Origin: Micromonospora sp. NBC_00421
Lineage (GTDB): Bacteria; Actinomycetota; Actinomycetes; Mycobacteriales; Micromonosporaceae
Assembly (NCBI RefSeq): GCF_036017915.1
Contig: NZ_CP107929.1
Location: 2,170,001-2,234,000, forward strand
Direction of reading: 5' to 3'
DNA: 64,000 nucleotides
Of the stretch, positions 48,920-57,322 are shown piece by piece. Below the pieces are notes generated by a model, which saw only the letters and a program-made list of their open reading frames with translations, was not told the origin of the DNA and ran no database searches. Numbering within the stretch: position 1 is the first letter of the stretch; the number at the start of each line of letters is the position of its first letter. Position numbers and translations under genes: made by a program.

Positions 48920-49075
48920 TCAGTCACCCGGGAACCACTGCGCGAACGGCGTCAGGGGACCGGTTCCCCGTTGAGCGGCGGGGGTGCCGCCGGTGTGGTG
49001 CGGCTGCCGGACCGGCAGGTCGGGCGGGTCGGCCTCGAAGGTCTCGTACGAGACCTTCGGCGGGCGGTACGGCAT
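48920..49075 (-). CDS. Small 51-residue protein of unknown function
   Basis: Opens at ATG 49075 with AGAGGAG six bases upstream, one of the better ribosome sites here, and ends at TGA 48920-48922. The sequence begins MPYRPPKVSYETFEADPPDL and ends LTPFAQWFPGD; it is Pro-rich with several aromatic residues and no Cys. About 90% of codons end in G or C, as in real genes nearby. I recognise no family. It sits between a ROK regulator and a GH42 enzyme and may be part of that sugar system, or a precursor peptide. Confidence 0.5.
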   Translation of the reverse strand: MPYRPPKVSYETFEADPPDLPVRQPHHTGGTPAAQRGTGPLTPFAQWFPGD

Positions 49076-49132
49076 CGGCGTCTCCTCTGGAGCGTTGTCC
49101 CGGCGGTACCGTCAGTTTCTTTGCTTTCCCAA

Positions 49133-49155
49133 CGAACTGTCAACGATCCAGTTCG
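49133..49155. promoter_or_regulatory. CGAACTG inverted repeat upstream of the small gene
   Basis: CGAACTG (49133-49139) and CAGTTCG (49149-49155) form a perfect 7-bp dyad with a 9-base spacer, 58 bp upstream of the small gene start. Probably an operator. Confidence 0.45.
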
Positions 49156-49176
49156 ATCCGCCCACGAACCAACCAA

Positions 49177-49205
49177 TTGACATGGGTAAACCCGATACAT
49201 AGTTT
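49177..49205 (+). promoter_or_regulatory. Promoter of the GH42 gene
   Basis: TTGACA (49177-49182), spacer of 17, TAGTTT (49200-49205). The transcript would start near 49212, giving a short leader with GTAGGTGGG before ATG 49233. Confidence 0.7.
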
Positions 49206-49220
49206 GGACATCTACCAAAC
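49202..49220. promoter_or_regulatory. Operator overlapping the GH42 -10 element
   Basis: GTTTGG (49202-49207) and CCAAAC (49215-49220) form a dyad with a 7-base spacer directly over the -10 box and start point, ideal for repression. Confidence 0.6.
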
Positions 49221-49232
49221 AAAGTAGGTGGG

Positions 49233-51278
49233 ATGGTGGGTATGTGGGACGACGGGCGGCTCTGCCACGGCGGCGACTACAACCCCGAACAGTGGCCCCC
49301 GGCCACCTGGCGCGAGGACGTCGACCTCATGCGCCGCGCCCGGATCAACCTCGTCACCGTCGGCGTCTTCGCCTGGTCCCGACTGGAACCCGCCCCCGGC
49401 CGCTACGACTTCGACTGGCTTGACGAGGCACTCGACCTGCTCCACGACAGCGGCATCCGCGTCGCCCTGGCCACCCCCACCGCCTCCCCGCCACCCTGGT
49501 TCTCCCTGGCACACCCCGACGCCCTCCCCGTCACCGCCGACGGCGTCCGACTACACCACGGCAGCCGCGACACCTACTGCGCCGCCGCCCCCTCCTACCG
49601 GGCCGCCGCCCGCAGCATCGCCGCCACCCTCGCCGCCCGCTACGCCCACCACCCGGCAGTCGCCCTGTGGCACGTCCACAACGAATACGGCACCACCTGC
49701 CACTGCCCCCACACCGAAACCGCGTTCCGCCGCTGGCTCATCGACCGGCACGGCGACCTCGACACCCTCAACACCGCCTGGGCCACCAGCTTCTGGAGCC
49801 AGCACTACGCCGACTGGGCGTACGTCAGCACCCCCCGGGCCACCCAATACCATGCCAACCCCGGCCACCTGCTCGACTTCCGACGATTCTGGTCCGACAC
49901 CCTGCTCGCCGCCTACACCGAACAACGCGACCTGCTCAAGGCAGCCAACCCGACGATCCCCGTCACCACCAACTACGTCCTCGGCGACTGGGTACCCGTC
50001 GACCACGCCCGCTGGGCGACCGAAGTCGACCTCGTCGCCATCGACCACTACCCCTCGGCCGTCGACGGCGGCGCCGAGGAACAGACCGCCCTCGCCGCCG
50101 ACCTGGCCCGCGGCTGGGCCCGACACGGCCACCACCGGCGAGCCCACCCCACCACCCCCGACCGACCCGCCACCCCGGCCACCTGGCTCCTCATGGAAAG
50201 CGCCGCCAGCCAGATCCACACCACCGGCCGCTCCCACACCAAAGAACCCGGCCGAACCGCCCGACACAGCCTTTCCCACATCGCCCGCGGCTCCCTCGGG
50301 GCGATGTTCTTCCAATGGCGCGCCCCCGCCGGCGGCGCAGAACGCTTCCACTCCGCCCTCGTCCCGCACACCGGCCCCGACAGCCGGACCTTCCGCGAAT
50401 CGGTACGCCTCGGCGACACCCTCGCCCGACTCGCCGAGGTCACCGCCGGCGAGGTGACCGCCGACATCGCACTGGCCTGGGACGCCGCCAGCAGCTGGGC
50501 ACTACGCCACCCCGGCATGCCCTCCACACTGCTCGACGGCCACGCCGAACTGGCCGCCGCACACCGGGCACTCTGGCGGGCCGGATACGCCTGCGACGTG
50601 ATCGTCCCCGGCGACCCCCTCGACCCCTACCGGCTACTCGTCCTGCCCGCCCTCTACCTGGCCGACGACACCACCGTCGACTGGGTCCGCACCCACGTCG
50701 ACGCCGGCGGGCACCTGCTGGTCAGCTACCTCAGCGGGGTCGCCGACCCCCACGCCCGCATCCACCTCGGCGGCTACCCCGGCGCCTACCGCGACCTCCT
50801 CGGCCTCCGGGTGGAGGAGTTCCACCCGCTCGCCGCCGACGAACAGGTACTCCTCTCCGGCGGTGGAACCGGCCACATCTGGTCGGAAACCGTCCACCCA
50901 CACGGCGCCGACACCGTCTGCACGTACGTCGGCGGGGTGCTCGACGGCCGACCGGCAGTGACCCGGCACCGGGCCGGCACCGGGACCGGCACCACCTGGT
51001 ACCTGTCGACCCGACCCGACGACAACACCTACCGGCGGCTGATCACCGAGGCGGCCCGCACCGCCGGCGCACACCCGGTCCACCCGGACGCCCCACCCGG
51101 CGTGGAGGCCATCCGCCGCGCCCACCCCCAGGCCAGCTGGCTGTTCCTGCTCAACCACACCGACCGGCCACAACGGGTACCGACCGACGGGGTGGACCTG
51201 CTCACCGGCACCCCCACCGACGGGCAGACGACCCTGCCCGCCGGCGGTACGGCGGTGATCCGTGAACGCCTCCGGTGA
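49233..51278 (+). CDS. GH42 beta-galactosidase
   Basis: 681 residues from ATG 49233. The N-terminus GGDYNPEQWPPATWREDVDLM is the GH42 signature. Acid/base Glu lies at ~150 in LWHVHNEYGTTCHCPH, nucleophile Glu at ~321 in WLLMESAASQIH. A trimerisation domain and a small C-terminal beta domain follow (VDLLTGTPTDGQTTLPAGG). No signal peptide, so intracellular. It probably splits beta-galactosides brought in by a transporter elsewhere. Confidence 0.95.
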   Translation: MVGMWDDGRLCHGGDYNPEQWPPATWREDVDLMRRARINLVTVGVFAWSRLEPAPGRYDFDWLDEALDLLHDSGIRVALATPTASPPPWFSLAHPDALPVTADGVRLHHGSRDTYCAAAPSYRAAARSIAATLAARYAHHPAVALWHVHNEYGTTCHCPHTETAFRRWLIDRHGDLDTLNTAWATSFWSQHYADWAYVSTPRATQYHANPGHLLDFRRFWSDTLLAAYTEQRDLLKAANPTIPVTTNYVLGDWVPVDHARWATEVDLVAIDHYPSAVDGGAEEQTALAADLARGWARHGHHRRAHPTTPDRPATPATWLLMESAASQIHTTGRSHTKEPGRTARHSLSHIARGSLGAMFFQWRAPAGGAERFHSALVPHTGPDSRTFRESVRLGDTLARLAEVTAGEVTADIALAWDAASSWALRHPGMPSTLLDGHAELAAAHRALWRAGYACDVIVPGDPLDPYRLLVLPALYLADDTTVDWVRTHVDAGGHLLVSYLSGVADPHARIHLGGYPGAYRDLLGLRVEEFHPLAADEQVLLSGGGTGHIWSETVHPHGADTVCTYVGGVLDGRPAVTRHRAGTGTGTTWYLSTRPDDNTYRRLITEAARTAGAHPVHPDAPPGVEAIRRAHPQASWLFLLNHTDRPQRVPTDGVDLLTGTPTDGQTTLPAGGTAVIRERLR

Positions 51279-51354
51279 CCGGACCCCGCGGCCCCACCAC
51301 ACGGTGCGACCCGTCACAGCCGTCCCGCCGATGACCGAACCGCACATGCCGGCC

Positions 51355-51360
51355 TAGCCT
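51355..51360 (+). promoter_or_regulatory. -10 element for a leaderless membrane-ligase gene
   Basis: TAGCCT lies seven bases before GTG 51368, with no ribosome site. Confidence 0.45.
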
Positions 51361-51367
51361 TGCCCCG

Positions 51368-52654
51368 GTGGGAACGAGGAACACGGCGCCGCCGCGGGTG
51401 CTGCCACTCTGGCCGCTGTACGTGATGTTCGCGGCGATGCCGCTGTGGTGGCTGCTCGGCGGCCTCTACCTGGGCTGGACGCTGTTCGGGATACTGCTGG
51501 CGGTGGTCCTGCTCGCCCATGGCCGGGTGACGTGGCCGCCCGGCTCGGCGCTGTGGTTCGTCCTCGTCGGGCTCATCCTGGTCAGCGCGACCCGCCTGGA
51601 GAAGGCCACCGGCCTGCTCGTCTACGGACTACGGCTGGGCTTCGTGCTGACCGCCCTCGTGGTCTACCTGTACGTCTACACCGCCGCGCGGCAGGGGGCG
51701 CGCTGGGAACGGCTGTTCCAGCCGGTGCTGTTCTTCTGGCTGGCGATGGTCGCGCTCGGCTGGGTCGGAGTGCTGGCCCCCCGCCTGGCGTTGACCACCC
51801 CGATGGAGTCGCTGCTGCCCGACGGGCTGACCGGGCAGCGGATGATCCGGTCGGTCACCCACGTGCACGCCACCGAGTTCAACCCCACCGGCCGCAACCC
51901 GTACTACCGGACGGCGGCCCCGTACCCGTACACCAACAACTGGGGGACCGGGTTCGCACTGCTCGTGCCATGCGTACTGGCGTACCTGTCGGCGGTGCGT
52001 ACCGGCCCGCTGCGCCGGGTGCTGGTGGCGTCCCTGCCGCTGGCCCTGGTGCCGGCGTTCCTCACCCTCAACCGGGGAATGTTCATCGGCCTCGGCGTGG
52101 GCCTGGTCTACCTGGGGCTGCGCGCACTGCTGCGCGGTGACGTCCGGCTCATCGGCACGATCACCACCGGCATGGCCGTGGCCTGGGTGGTAACCCTGGT
52201 CGTCCCGGTCGGCGACATGATCATGAGCCGGGTGGAGAACACCGACTCGACCCGGGACCGCGCCGACCTCTACCGGCAGACCCTCGACGCGGTCCTGCAC
52301 TCGCCGCTGCTCGGCTACGGCGCCCCCCGCAGCGTCGACACCACCACCGGCGTGGAGCCGCTCGGCACCCAGGGCCAGGTCTGGCTGACCATGTACAGCC
52401 ACGGCATCCCGGCCCTGCTGACGCTGCTGACCCTGCTCGTGGTGCTGGTCCGCAGCACCGCCGCCGCGGTGTCCGCCGCCGGCCGGTGGCTGAGCGTGGT
52501 CCCGGTCGTCGCACTGGCCCTCGCCCCGTTCTACGGGTTCACCGACATGAACCTGTCGGTGATGTTCTACGCGATCGGGCTGGCCGTGGCCGCCGTGGAC
52601 GGCCCGGTGAACCGGAAACTACCGACGGCCGTGGCCCGGCCGTCGCCGGCCTGA
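51368..52654 (+). CDS. O-antigen-ligase-like polytopic membrane protein
   Basis: 428 residues with about ten helices. The long exterior loop (~residues 145-190, GQRMIRSVTHVHATEFNPTG, then RNPYYRTAAPYPYTNNWGTG) and the later TRDRADLYRQTLDAVLHSPLLGYG are features of the Wzy/WaaL ligase group. It may polymerise or ligate an exopolysaccharide or glycolipid. There is no sugar cluster beside it. Confidence 0.78.
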   Translation: MGTRNTAPPRVLPLWPLYVMFAAMPLWWLLGGLYLGWTLFGILLAVVLLAHGRVTWPPGSALWFVLVGLILVSATRLEKATGLLVYGLRLGFVLTALVVYLYVYTAARQGARWERLFQPVLFFWLAMVALGWVGVLAPRLALTTPMESLLPDGLTGQRMIRSVTHVHATEFNPTGRNPYYRTAAPYPYTNNWGTGFALLVPCVLAYLSAVRTGPLRRVLVASLPLALVPAFLTLNRGMFIGLGVGLVYLGLRALLRGDVRLIGTITTGMAVAWVVTLVVPVGDMIMSRVENTDSTRDRADLYRQTLDAVLHSPLLGYGAPRSVDTTTGVEPLGTQGQVWLTMYSHGIPALLTLLTLLVVLVRSTAAAVSAAGRWLSVVPVVALALAPFYGFTDMNLSVMFYAIGLAVAAVDGPVNRKLPTAVARPSPA

Positions 52655-52659
52655 CCGGA

Positions 52660-53316
52660 TCAGCCGGTGGCCACCGCGGCCCGGGACCGATCCGCCGCGA
52701 TCCGCACCGCCATCGCGGCGAGCACGCTGCCGGTCACCCAACGCTGCACCCGCGCCCACCCCGGCCGGCGCACCAGGAACACCGACACCGACCCGGCGGT
52801 CAACACGATCACCGTGTTCACCGTCAACGCGACGGTGATCTGAGTGGCCCCGAGCAGCAGGCTCTGCACCGCCACGTCGCCCCGGGCGGGGTCGACGAAC
52901 TGCGGCAGCAGCGACACGTACAGCACGGCGATCTTCGGATTGAGCAGATTGGTGAGCAACCCCATGGCGAACAACCGCCGCGGCCGATCCACCGGCAACG
53001 CCTGCGGCACGAACGCCGACCGCCCACCCGGACGCACCGTCCGCCACGCCAACCACAGCAGATACCCCGCACCGGCCAGCTTCACCGCCGTGTACAGCGG
53101 CGGCACCAGCACGAAGACCGTGGCGATACCGGCAACGGCCGCCGCCAGATAGACCCCGAACCCGGCAGCCACCCCCAACAGGGACACCAACCCGGCCCGA
53201 CGACCCTGCGCCACCGACCGGGACACAAGGTGAACCATGTTCGGCCCCGGCGTGAGCACCAGACCGAGCGCCACCAGAGCGATCCCCACCACCGCACCGA
53301 CCGTGACCATCGACAT
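52660..53316 (-). CDS. LysE/RhtB-family exporter
   Basis: 218 residues from ATG 53316. Starts MSMVTVGAVVGIALVALGLV with LTPGPNMVHLV, the family signature, then about six helices; FAMGLLTNLLNPKIAVLYVSLLPQFV is the second conserved part. These proteins export amino acids or derivatives. It is next to, and reads toward, the O-antigen-ligase-like gene. Confidence 0.9.
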   Translation of the reverse strand: MSMVTVGAVVGIALVALGLVLTPGPNMVHLVSRSVAQGRRAGLVSLLGVAAGFGVYLAAAVAGIATVFVLVPPLYTAVKLAGAGYLLWLAWRTVRPGGRSAFVPQALPVDRPRRLFAMGLLTNLLNPKIAVLYVSLLPQFVDPARGDVAVQSLLLGATQITVALTVNTVIVLTAGSVSVFLVRRPGWARVQRWVTGSVLAAMAVRIAADRSRAAVATG

Positions 53317-53451
53317 CCCCCGTGCGTTATCCCTGCCCGGCACCCTACGCCGCCCGACCGCACCCGGAACGCCCCGTCACCGCACGACCCGACGCCGCAC
53401 CGCCCACCGCAGGGGTTCCGGCCGGGAACGGGCACCGGCCACACTGCACAG

Positions 53452-54048
53452 ATGTCTGTGACCCTGCGGGCCGCCCCCACCCCCACCGCCCCCGGACTGG
53501 TCCTGCGCTGCTGGCGCGACGACGACGTCGACGCGTTGGTCCAGGTCTACCGGGATCCGGAACTGCGGGCCCGGACCCGCCACCCGCTGACCACCCCGAC
53601 ACAGGCCAGACAATGGGTGGCCGACAACCGGCAGGGCTGGGCGGCGCGCCGCCGGTTCAGCTTCGCCGTCTGCGAACCCACCCCCGGCGGCGAGCGGTTG
53701 GTGGCCTGCGTCCTGCTCAAGGACGTGGTGCCGGGACGCCCCGACGCGGAGGTCGGCTACTGGACCGCCGGCCCGGCACGCGGCCGGGGAGTGGCACCCC
53801 GGGCGGTGGACACGGTGAGCCGATGGGCCTTCACCCGCTTCACCGCGACCGGGCTACGCCGCCTGGAACTGCTGCACCAGGTGGACAACCCGGCATCCTG
53901 CCGGGTCGCGCAGAAAAGCGGATACGCCTTCGTCGAGGTGCTACCCGCCCGACCGCCGTTCCCCCGCGACGGGCACCGCCACGTCCGACACCACCCCTCA
54001 GACACCCCGGCGGGAATGCCCCCCGCCCCGCCGACGCTGCACCGGTGA
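53452..54048 (+). CDS. GNAT-family N-acetyltransferase (RimJ/RimL-like)
   Basis: 198 residues from ATG 53452. Acetyl-CoA motif region EVGYWTAGPARGRGVAPRAVDTV is typical; LRRLELLHQVDNPASCRVAQKSGYAFVEVL matches RimJ/RimL-like enzymes (block split for length in practice). The target is unknown; ribosomal-protein or small-molecule amines are possible. Confidence 0.85.
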   Translation: MSVTLRAAPTPTAPGLVLRCWRDDDVDALVQVYRDPELRARTRHPLTTPTQARQWVADNRQGWAARRRFSFAVCEPTPGGERLVACVLLKDVVPGRPDAEVGYWTAGPARGRGVAPRAVDTVSRWAFTRFTATGLRRLELLHQVDNPASCRVAQKSGYAFVEVLPARPPFPRDGHRHVRHHPSDTPAGMPPAPPTLHR

Positions 54049-54090
54049 CGGCCAGGGCGGATACGGTGGGCGCGGGGAGGTGTCCAGGCG

Positions 54091-54564
54091 ATGGTGGACG
54101 CGTGGGAAGCGGCGGTCGAGGCACAGATCCGCAGCGCCCAAAAACGAGGCGAATTCGACAATCTGCCCGGTACGGGCAAACCCCTCCCCGGCCGCGACCT
54201 GCCCTACGACGAGTCCTGGTGGATCACCAGTTTCCTGGAACGGGAAGCGCTGCCCACCGACCTGCTGCTGCCCACCCCGTTGCAGCTGCGCCGCCGGGTC
54301 GAACAGCTCCCCGCCGAGGTTCGCGACCTCCACACCGAGCAGTCGGTACGGGAATTCGTCGGACTACTCAACCGGGAGATCGTCGACTGGCTACGGTTCC
54401 CCTCCGGCCCCCGGGTGGTGGTCCGCCCCGTCGACACCGAGGCGGTGCTGCGCCAGTGGCAGGCCCACCGCGCCACCCGGAACACCGCCGTCGCCACCGC
54501 GGCACCGCCACCACCCTCCACGCGCCCCCGGCGACGGTGGCGCTGGCCGTGGCGACAGGCCTGA
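54091..54564 (+). CDS. DUF1992 (DnaJ-C28-like) protein
   Basis: 157 residues from ATG 54091 after GGGGAGG. Core: AWEAAVEAQIRSAQKRGEFD, then NLPGTGKPLPGRDLPYDESW, the DUF1992 signature also found in DNAJC28. The C-terminus is Pro/Arg/Trp-rich. Function unknown. Confidence 0.88.
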   Translation: MVDAWEAAVEAQIRSAQKRGEFDNLPGTGKPLPGRDLPYDESWWITSFLEREALPTDLLLPTPLQLRRRVEQLPAEVRDLHTEQSVREFVGLLNREIVDWLRFPSGPRVVVRPVDTEAVLRQWQAHRATRNTAVATAAPPPPSTRPRRRWRWPWRQA

Positions 54565-54592
54565 CTACCACCCGCGGCGCACGCACCGGCGG

Positions 54593-54928
54593 TCAACCCG
54601 CCGGGTAGAAGAGGAACAGCGTGCAGCCGGTAACCGTCGCGGGCACATGCCACGACCCGGCCGGAGCGTGCAGGAACGTCCCCGCCGGATAGTCGCGCGC
54701 ACCGTCGTGGAACGTCCCGGTCAGCACGAACACCTCCTCCGGACCGGGGTCGTGCACGTCACGGCGGGGCCACGAACTACCCGGATCCATCTCCAACACC
54801 GCGGCCTGCGCCCCACCCGGCCCGGTCCACAACGGACGAAGCCGGACCCCGGGAAACACCTCCCGCACCGGGGACGCCTCGACCGCGACGGAACAGTAGC
54901 CCTCCTGGGCCAGGATCTCAGGATGCAC
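54593..54928 (-). CDS. Cupin-domain protein (ChrR-like)
   Basis: 111 residues from GTG 54928. The cupin core shows FPGVRLRPLWTGPGG, SSWPRRDVHDPGPEEVFVLTG, and YPAGTFLHAPAGSWHVPATV, with metal-type His and Glu. It resembles anti-sigma ChrR cupins but lacks the zinc-binding N-terminal domain. It is divergent from the GlxA-type regulator and may be linked to it. Confidence 0.75.
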   Translation of the reverse strand: MHPEILAQEGYCSVAVEASPVREVFPGVRLRPLWTGPGGAQAAVLEMDPGSSWPRRDVHDPGPEEVFVLTGTFHDGARDYPAGTFLHAPAGSWHVPATVTGCTLFLFYPAG

Positions 54929-54987
54929 GCCTCCCACCGTGCCGGCATCCGCCGTACCGGAACAGGACCCGCGCCGACAACATGGGG

Positions 54988-54993
54988 TACTTT
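54988..54993 (+). promoter_or_regulatory. -10 element for a leaderless GlxA-type gene
   Basis: TACTTT, six bases, ATG 55000; the nearest G-rich stretch is too far to be a ribosome site. Confidence 0.45.
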
Positions 54994-54999
54994 CCTGCC

Positions 55000-55923
55000 A
55001 TGCATCACGTGGTCGCCCTGGTCCGGCCGGTGCAACCCGCATTCGCACTCGGCTGCGCGGTGGAGGTCTTCGACACCGTCCCACCCGGCACACCCCGCCA
55101 CTACACGTTCGAGGTGGCCACCGAGACACCCGGCCCCATACCCACCACCGCCGGATACGCGATGTCGGTGCCCCGGGACCTCTCGGCCGTCCGGTCCGCC
55201 GACACCGTGATCATCCCGGGCTGGACACCGGTGGAGACACCGCCGTCCCCGCAGGTGTCCCGCGCGCTGCGGCAGGCCCACCAACGCGGAGCACGCCTGG
55301 TCGCCCTCTGCGGCGGGACGTTCGCGTTGGCCCGCACCGGACTGCTCGACGGCCGGTCGGCCACCACCCACTGGGCACGTGCCGACCGGCTCCGGCAGGA
55401 GTTCCCCGCGATACGGGTGGAGTCGGACACACCCTTCGTGGACCACGGCGACGTGGCCACCAGCGCCGGCGCCGGCGCCGGCGTCGACCTGTGCCTGCAC
55501 CTGCTCGCCCGGGACCACGGGGCCGCGCACGCCGCACTCGTCGCCCGGTACCTGGCGATGACCCCGCACCGCGCGTCACACGGCACCCACCCGCCGCCCG
55601 AGGACCCCCTGGACGGGTTGGCCCGCTGGGTCGACGCGCGGCTGGGCAGCCCCCTGTCGGTGACCGACCTGGCCGCGCAGCTCCAGGTGTCACCCCGCAC
55701 CCTGGCCCGACGCTTCACCGACAGGTTCGCCACCAGCCCCGGCGCATGGCTGCTGGCCCGCCGGGTGGCCGCGGCGCGTACCCTGCTGGCCGAGACGGAC
55801 CTGCCGGTGGACGCGGTCGCGGCCCGCGTCGGTCTCACCTCGGCGACCAACCTGCGTCGCCGCTTCCGCGCCCAGGTCGGCACGACACCCGGTGCCTACC
55901 GGCGGGCGCTGCGCGACGGCTGA
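55000..55923 (+). CDS. GlxA-type AraC regulator with DJ-1/PfpI domain
   Basis: 307 residues from ATG 55000. The DJ-1/PfpI-like domain has the nucleophile-elbow Cys in LVALCGGTFALARTG. Two AraC helix-turn-helix units end the protein: SVTDLAAQLQVSPRTLARRF and PVDAVAARVGLTSATNLRRRF. GlxA-type regulators respond to small aldehydes or amides. It is divergent from the cupin gene. Confidence 0.9.
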   Translation: MHHVVALVRPVQPAFALGCAVEVFDTVPPGTPRHYTFEVATETPGPIPTTAGYAMSVPRDLSAVRSADTVIIPGWTPVETPPSPQVSRALRQAHQRGARLVALCGGTFALARTGLLDGRSATTHWARADRLRQEFPAIRVESDTPFVDHGDVATSAGAGAGVDLCLHLLARDHGAAHAALVARYLAMTPHRASHGTHPPPEDPLDGLARWVDARLGSPLSVTDLAAQLQVSPRTLARRFTDRFATSPGAWLLARRVAAARTLLAETDLPVDAVAARVGLTSATNLRRRFRAQVGTTPGAYRRALRDG

Positions 55924-55929
55924 CCGGCC

Positions 55930-56305
55930 TCAACCCCGCGCGGCCCGCCAGCTCCACGAGGCACGACGCGGCAGGCCGGGTAGGGCGGTCCGACCGGTCG
56001 CCCAGAGCAGCACGTCGGACGGGTCACCGGCCGGGGCGTCGGGGAAGAGCCGCCGCAGCACCGCCGCGCTGGGCGCCGCCGGCAGCCGCCAACCCACCCC
56101 CAACCCCCTGGTGATGTCGTACGTGTGCAGCAGCATCTCGGCGATGCCCATCGCGGCGAAACCGGGCGGGTCGCATGGCCCCCAGTGCCAGGCGCGGGTC
56201 TGCGGGACCGCTCCAGTCCCGGTCGGAGTACGGACCGAGCACGCGGGTCAGCTCGCCGACGGTCTCCCGTACCCCGTCCCCGGACAGCCACTGCTCGATG
56301 GGCAT
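55930..56305 (-). pseudogene. Broken DinB/maleylpyruvate-isomerase-like (mycothiol family) gene
   Basis: The N-terminus (ATG 56305, MPIEQWLSGDGVRETVGELT) and the C-terminus (FAAMGIAEMLLHTYDITRGL, then LLWATGRTALPGLPRR) are in different frames. The C-terminal frame also reads RAWHWGPCDPPGFAAMG just upstream, so the join lies near 56175-56210. Compared with the family, ~80-100 middle residues are missing. Deletion plus frameshift makes this a remnant. It may be an inactive relative of mycothiol-dependent isomerase/DinB proteins. Confidence 0.7.
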
Positions 56306-56373
56306 ACGGCGATCCTCCCACCGGCCGCGGCCGCACGTCCTGCGGGAACCGACCCACCCGTACCCGTGGCCCC

Positions 56374-57234
56374 TCAGGCGGCGGCGAGGGCCTCGATCAC
56401 CGACCGGGCGGGCGTCGGACGCCGACCCAGGAGAGCCTCCAGGGTCGGGTCGGTGACGGCGAACTCCCCCCGTCGTGCCGCCCGGTACATGCCGAGGGTG
56501 AAGTCGGCGGCCGCCTCCGGCATGCCGCGTCCCACGGCGGCCGACCTCCACTCGTCGTCCCCGACGACGATCCGGGAGATCGTCCGCCCGGTGAGGTCGG
56601 TCAGGATGCCAGCCACCGATTCGAGGTCGAGCAGCTCCCGGGCGGTCAGCGGGGGCGTGACCCCGTCGAGGACCCCCTCCTCGGTCAGGGCGACGGCGGC
56701 GACCTCGGCCAGGTCGGCGTGCGCGGTCCAGGACACCGGACCGTCGGCCGGCGCCACCAGGCGACCGGTCCGCCGGGCGTCGCCGATCGCGAACTGCAGG
56801 GCGCTGGCATAGAAACCGTTGCGCAGAGCGGTGAAGGGGACACCGAGCCCCGCCAGATGCTCCTCGGTCTCGGCATGGGTGAGCTGGGCCGGGAAGAGGG
56901 AGTCCCGGGCGGCAGCCTGGTGACTGGTGTACAGGATCCGCCTGGCCCCCGCCGCGTGGGCGGCGTCGACGGCGGCGCGGTTCGCGGCTACCGCACCGCC
57001 GCCGCGAATGGCGGCCGACACGATCAGCACCTGGTCGGCCCCCGCGAAGGCGTGCTCCAGCGTGGCGGGCTCGGTGAAGTCCCCGCCACGCACCCGCACC
57101 CCACGGGCGGCCAGGTGGGCGGCCCTGTCGACGTCGCGCACGCTCACCCCCACGGTGTCGGCGGGAACCCGGGTGAGCAGCTGGTCGACGATCCGGGAAC
57201 CGAGCTGGCCGGTGGCGCCGGTGATGACGAACAC
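56374..57234 (-). CDS. NmrA/QorB-like NAD(P)-binding protein
   Basis: 286 residues from GTG 57234, with GGAG eight bases upstream. The Rossmann motif is VITGATGQLGSRIVDQLL. Later landmarks are GVRVRGGDFTEPATLEHAF, ILYTSHQAAARDSLFPAQ and GVPFTALRNGFYASAL, typical of NmrA/quinone-oxidoreductase-2-like proteins. It probably senses or reduces quinones. It is divergent from a TetR gene that likely controls it. Confidence 0.88.
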   Translation of the reverse strand: MFVITGATGQLGSRIVDQLLTRVPADTVGVSVRDVDRAAHLAARGVRVRGGDFTEPATLEHAFAGADQVLIVSAAIRGGGAVAANRAAVDAAHAAGARRILYTSHQAAARDSLFPAQLTHAETEEHLAGLGVPFTALRNGFYASALQFAIGDARRTGRLVAPADGPVSWTAHADLAEVAAVALTEEGVLDGVTPPLTARELLDLESVAGILTDLTGRTISRIVVGDDEWRSAAVGRGMPEAAADFTLGMYRAARRGEFAVTDPTLEALLGRRPTPARSVIEALAAA

Positions 57235-57274
57235 GATGACGACTCCTTGGCCGATCCACTGATACGCCGGCGAC

Positions 57275-57320
57275 GTTAGCACCGATATCTCAGCGATAAC
57301 AATGCTCTGTTAGCATCGAT
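57275..57320. promoter_or_regulatory. Direct-repeat operator between nmrA-like and tetR genes
   Basis: GTTAGCAYCGAT occurs at 57275-57286 and 57309-57320. The second copy holds TAGCAT (57311-57316), the -10 of the leaderless tetR (ATG six bases on). The first copy overlaps the minus-strand TAACGT -10 of the nmrA-like gene, with TTGTTA 18 bp upstream. One regulator could shut both. Confidence 0.6.
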
Positions 57321-57322
57321 TC

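Larger units (their letters stand above)
48722..49232. other. Divergent control region between ROK and GH42 genes
   Basis: 511 bp holding one small gene (48920-49075, minus), a clear GH42 promoter, a GTTTGG/CCAAAC operator and a CGAACTG inverted repeat. The 48722-48919 part has no gene I can support and is A/T-richer around 48840-48865. Confidence 0.6.
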
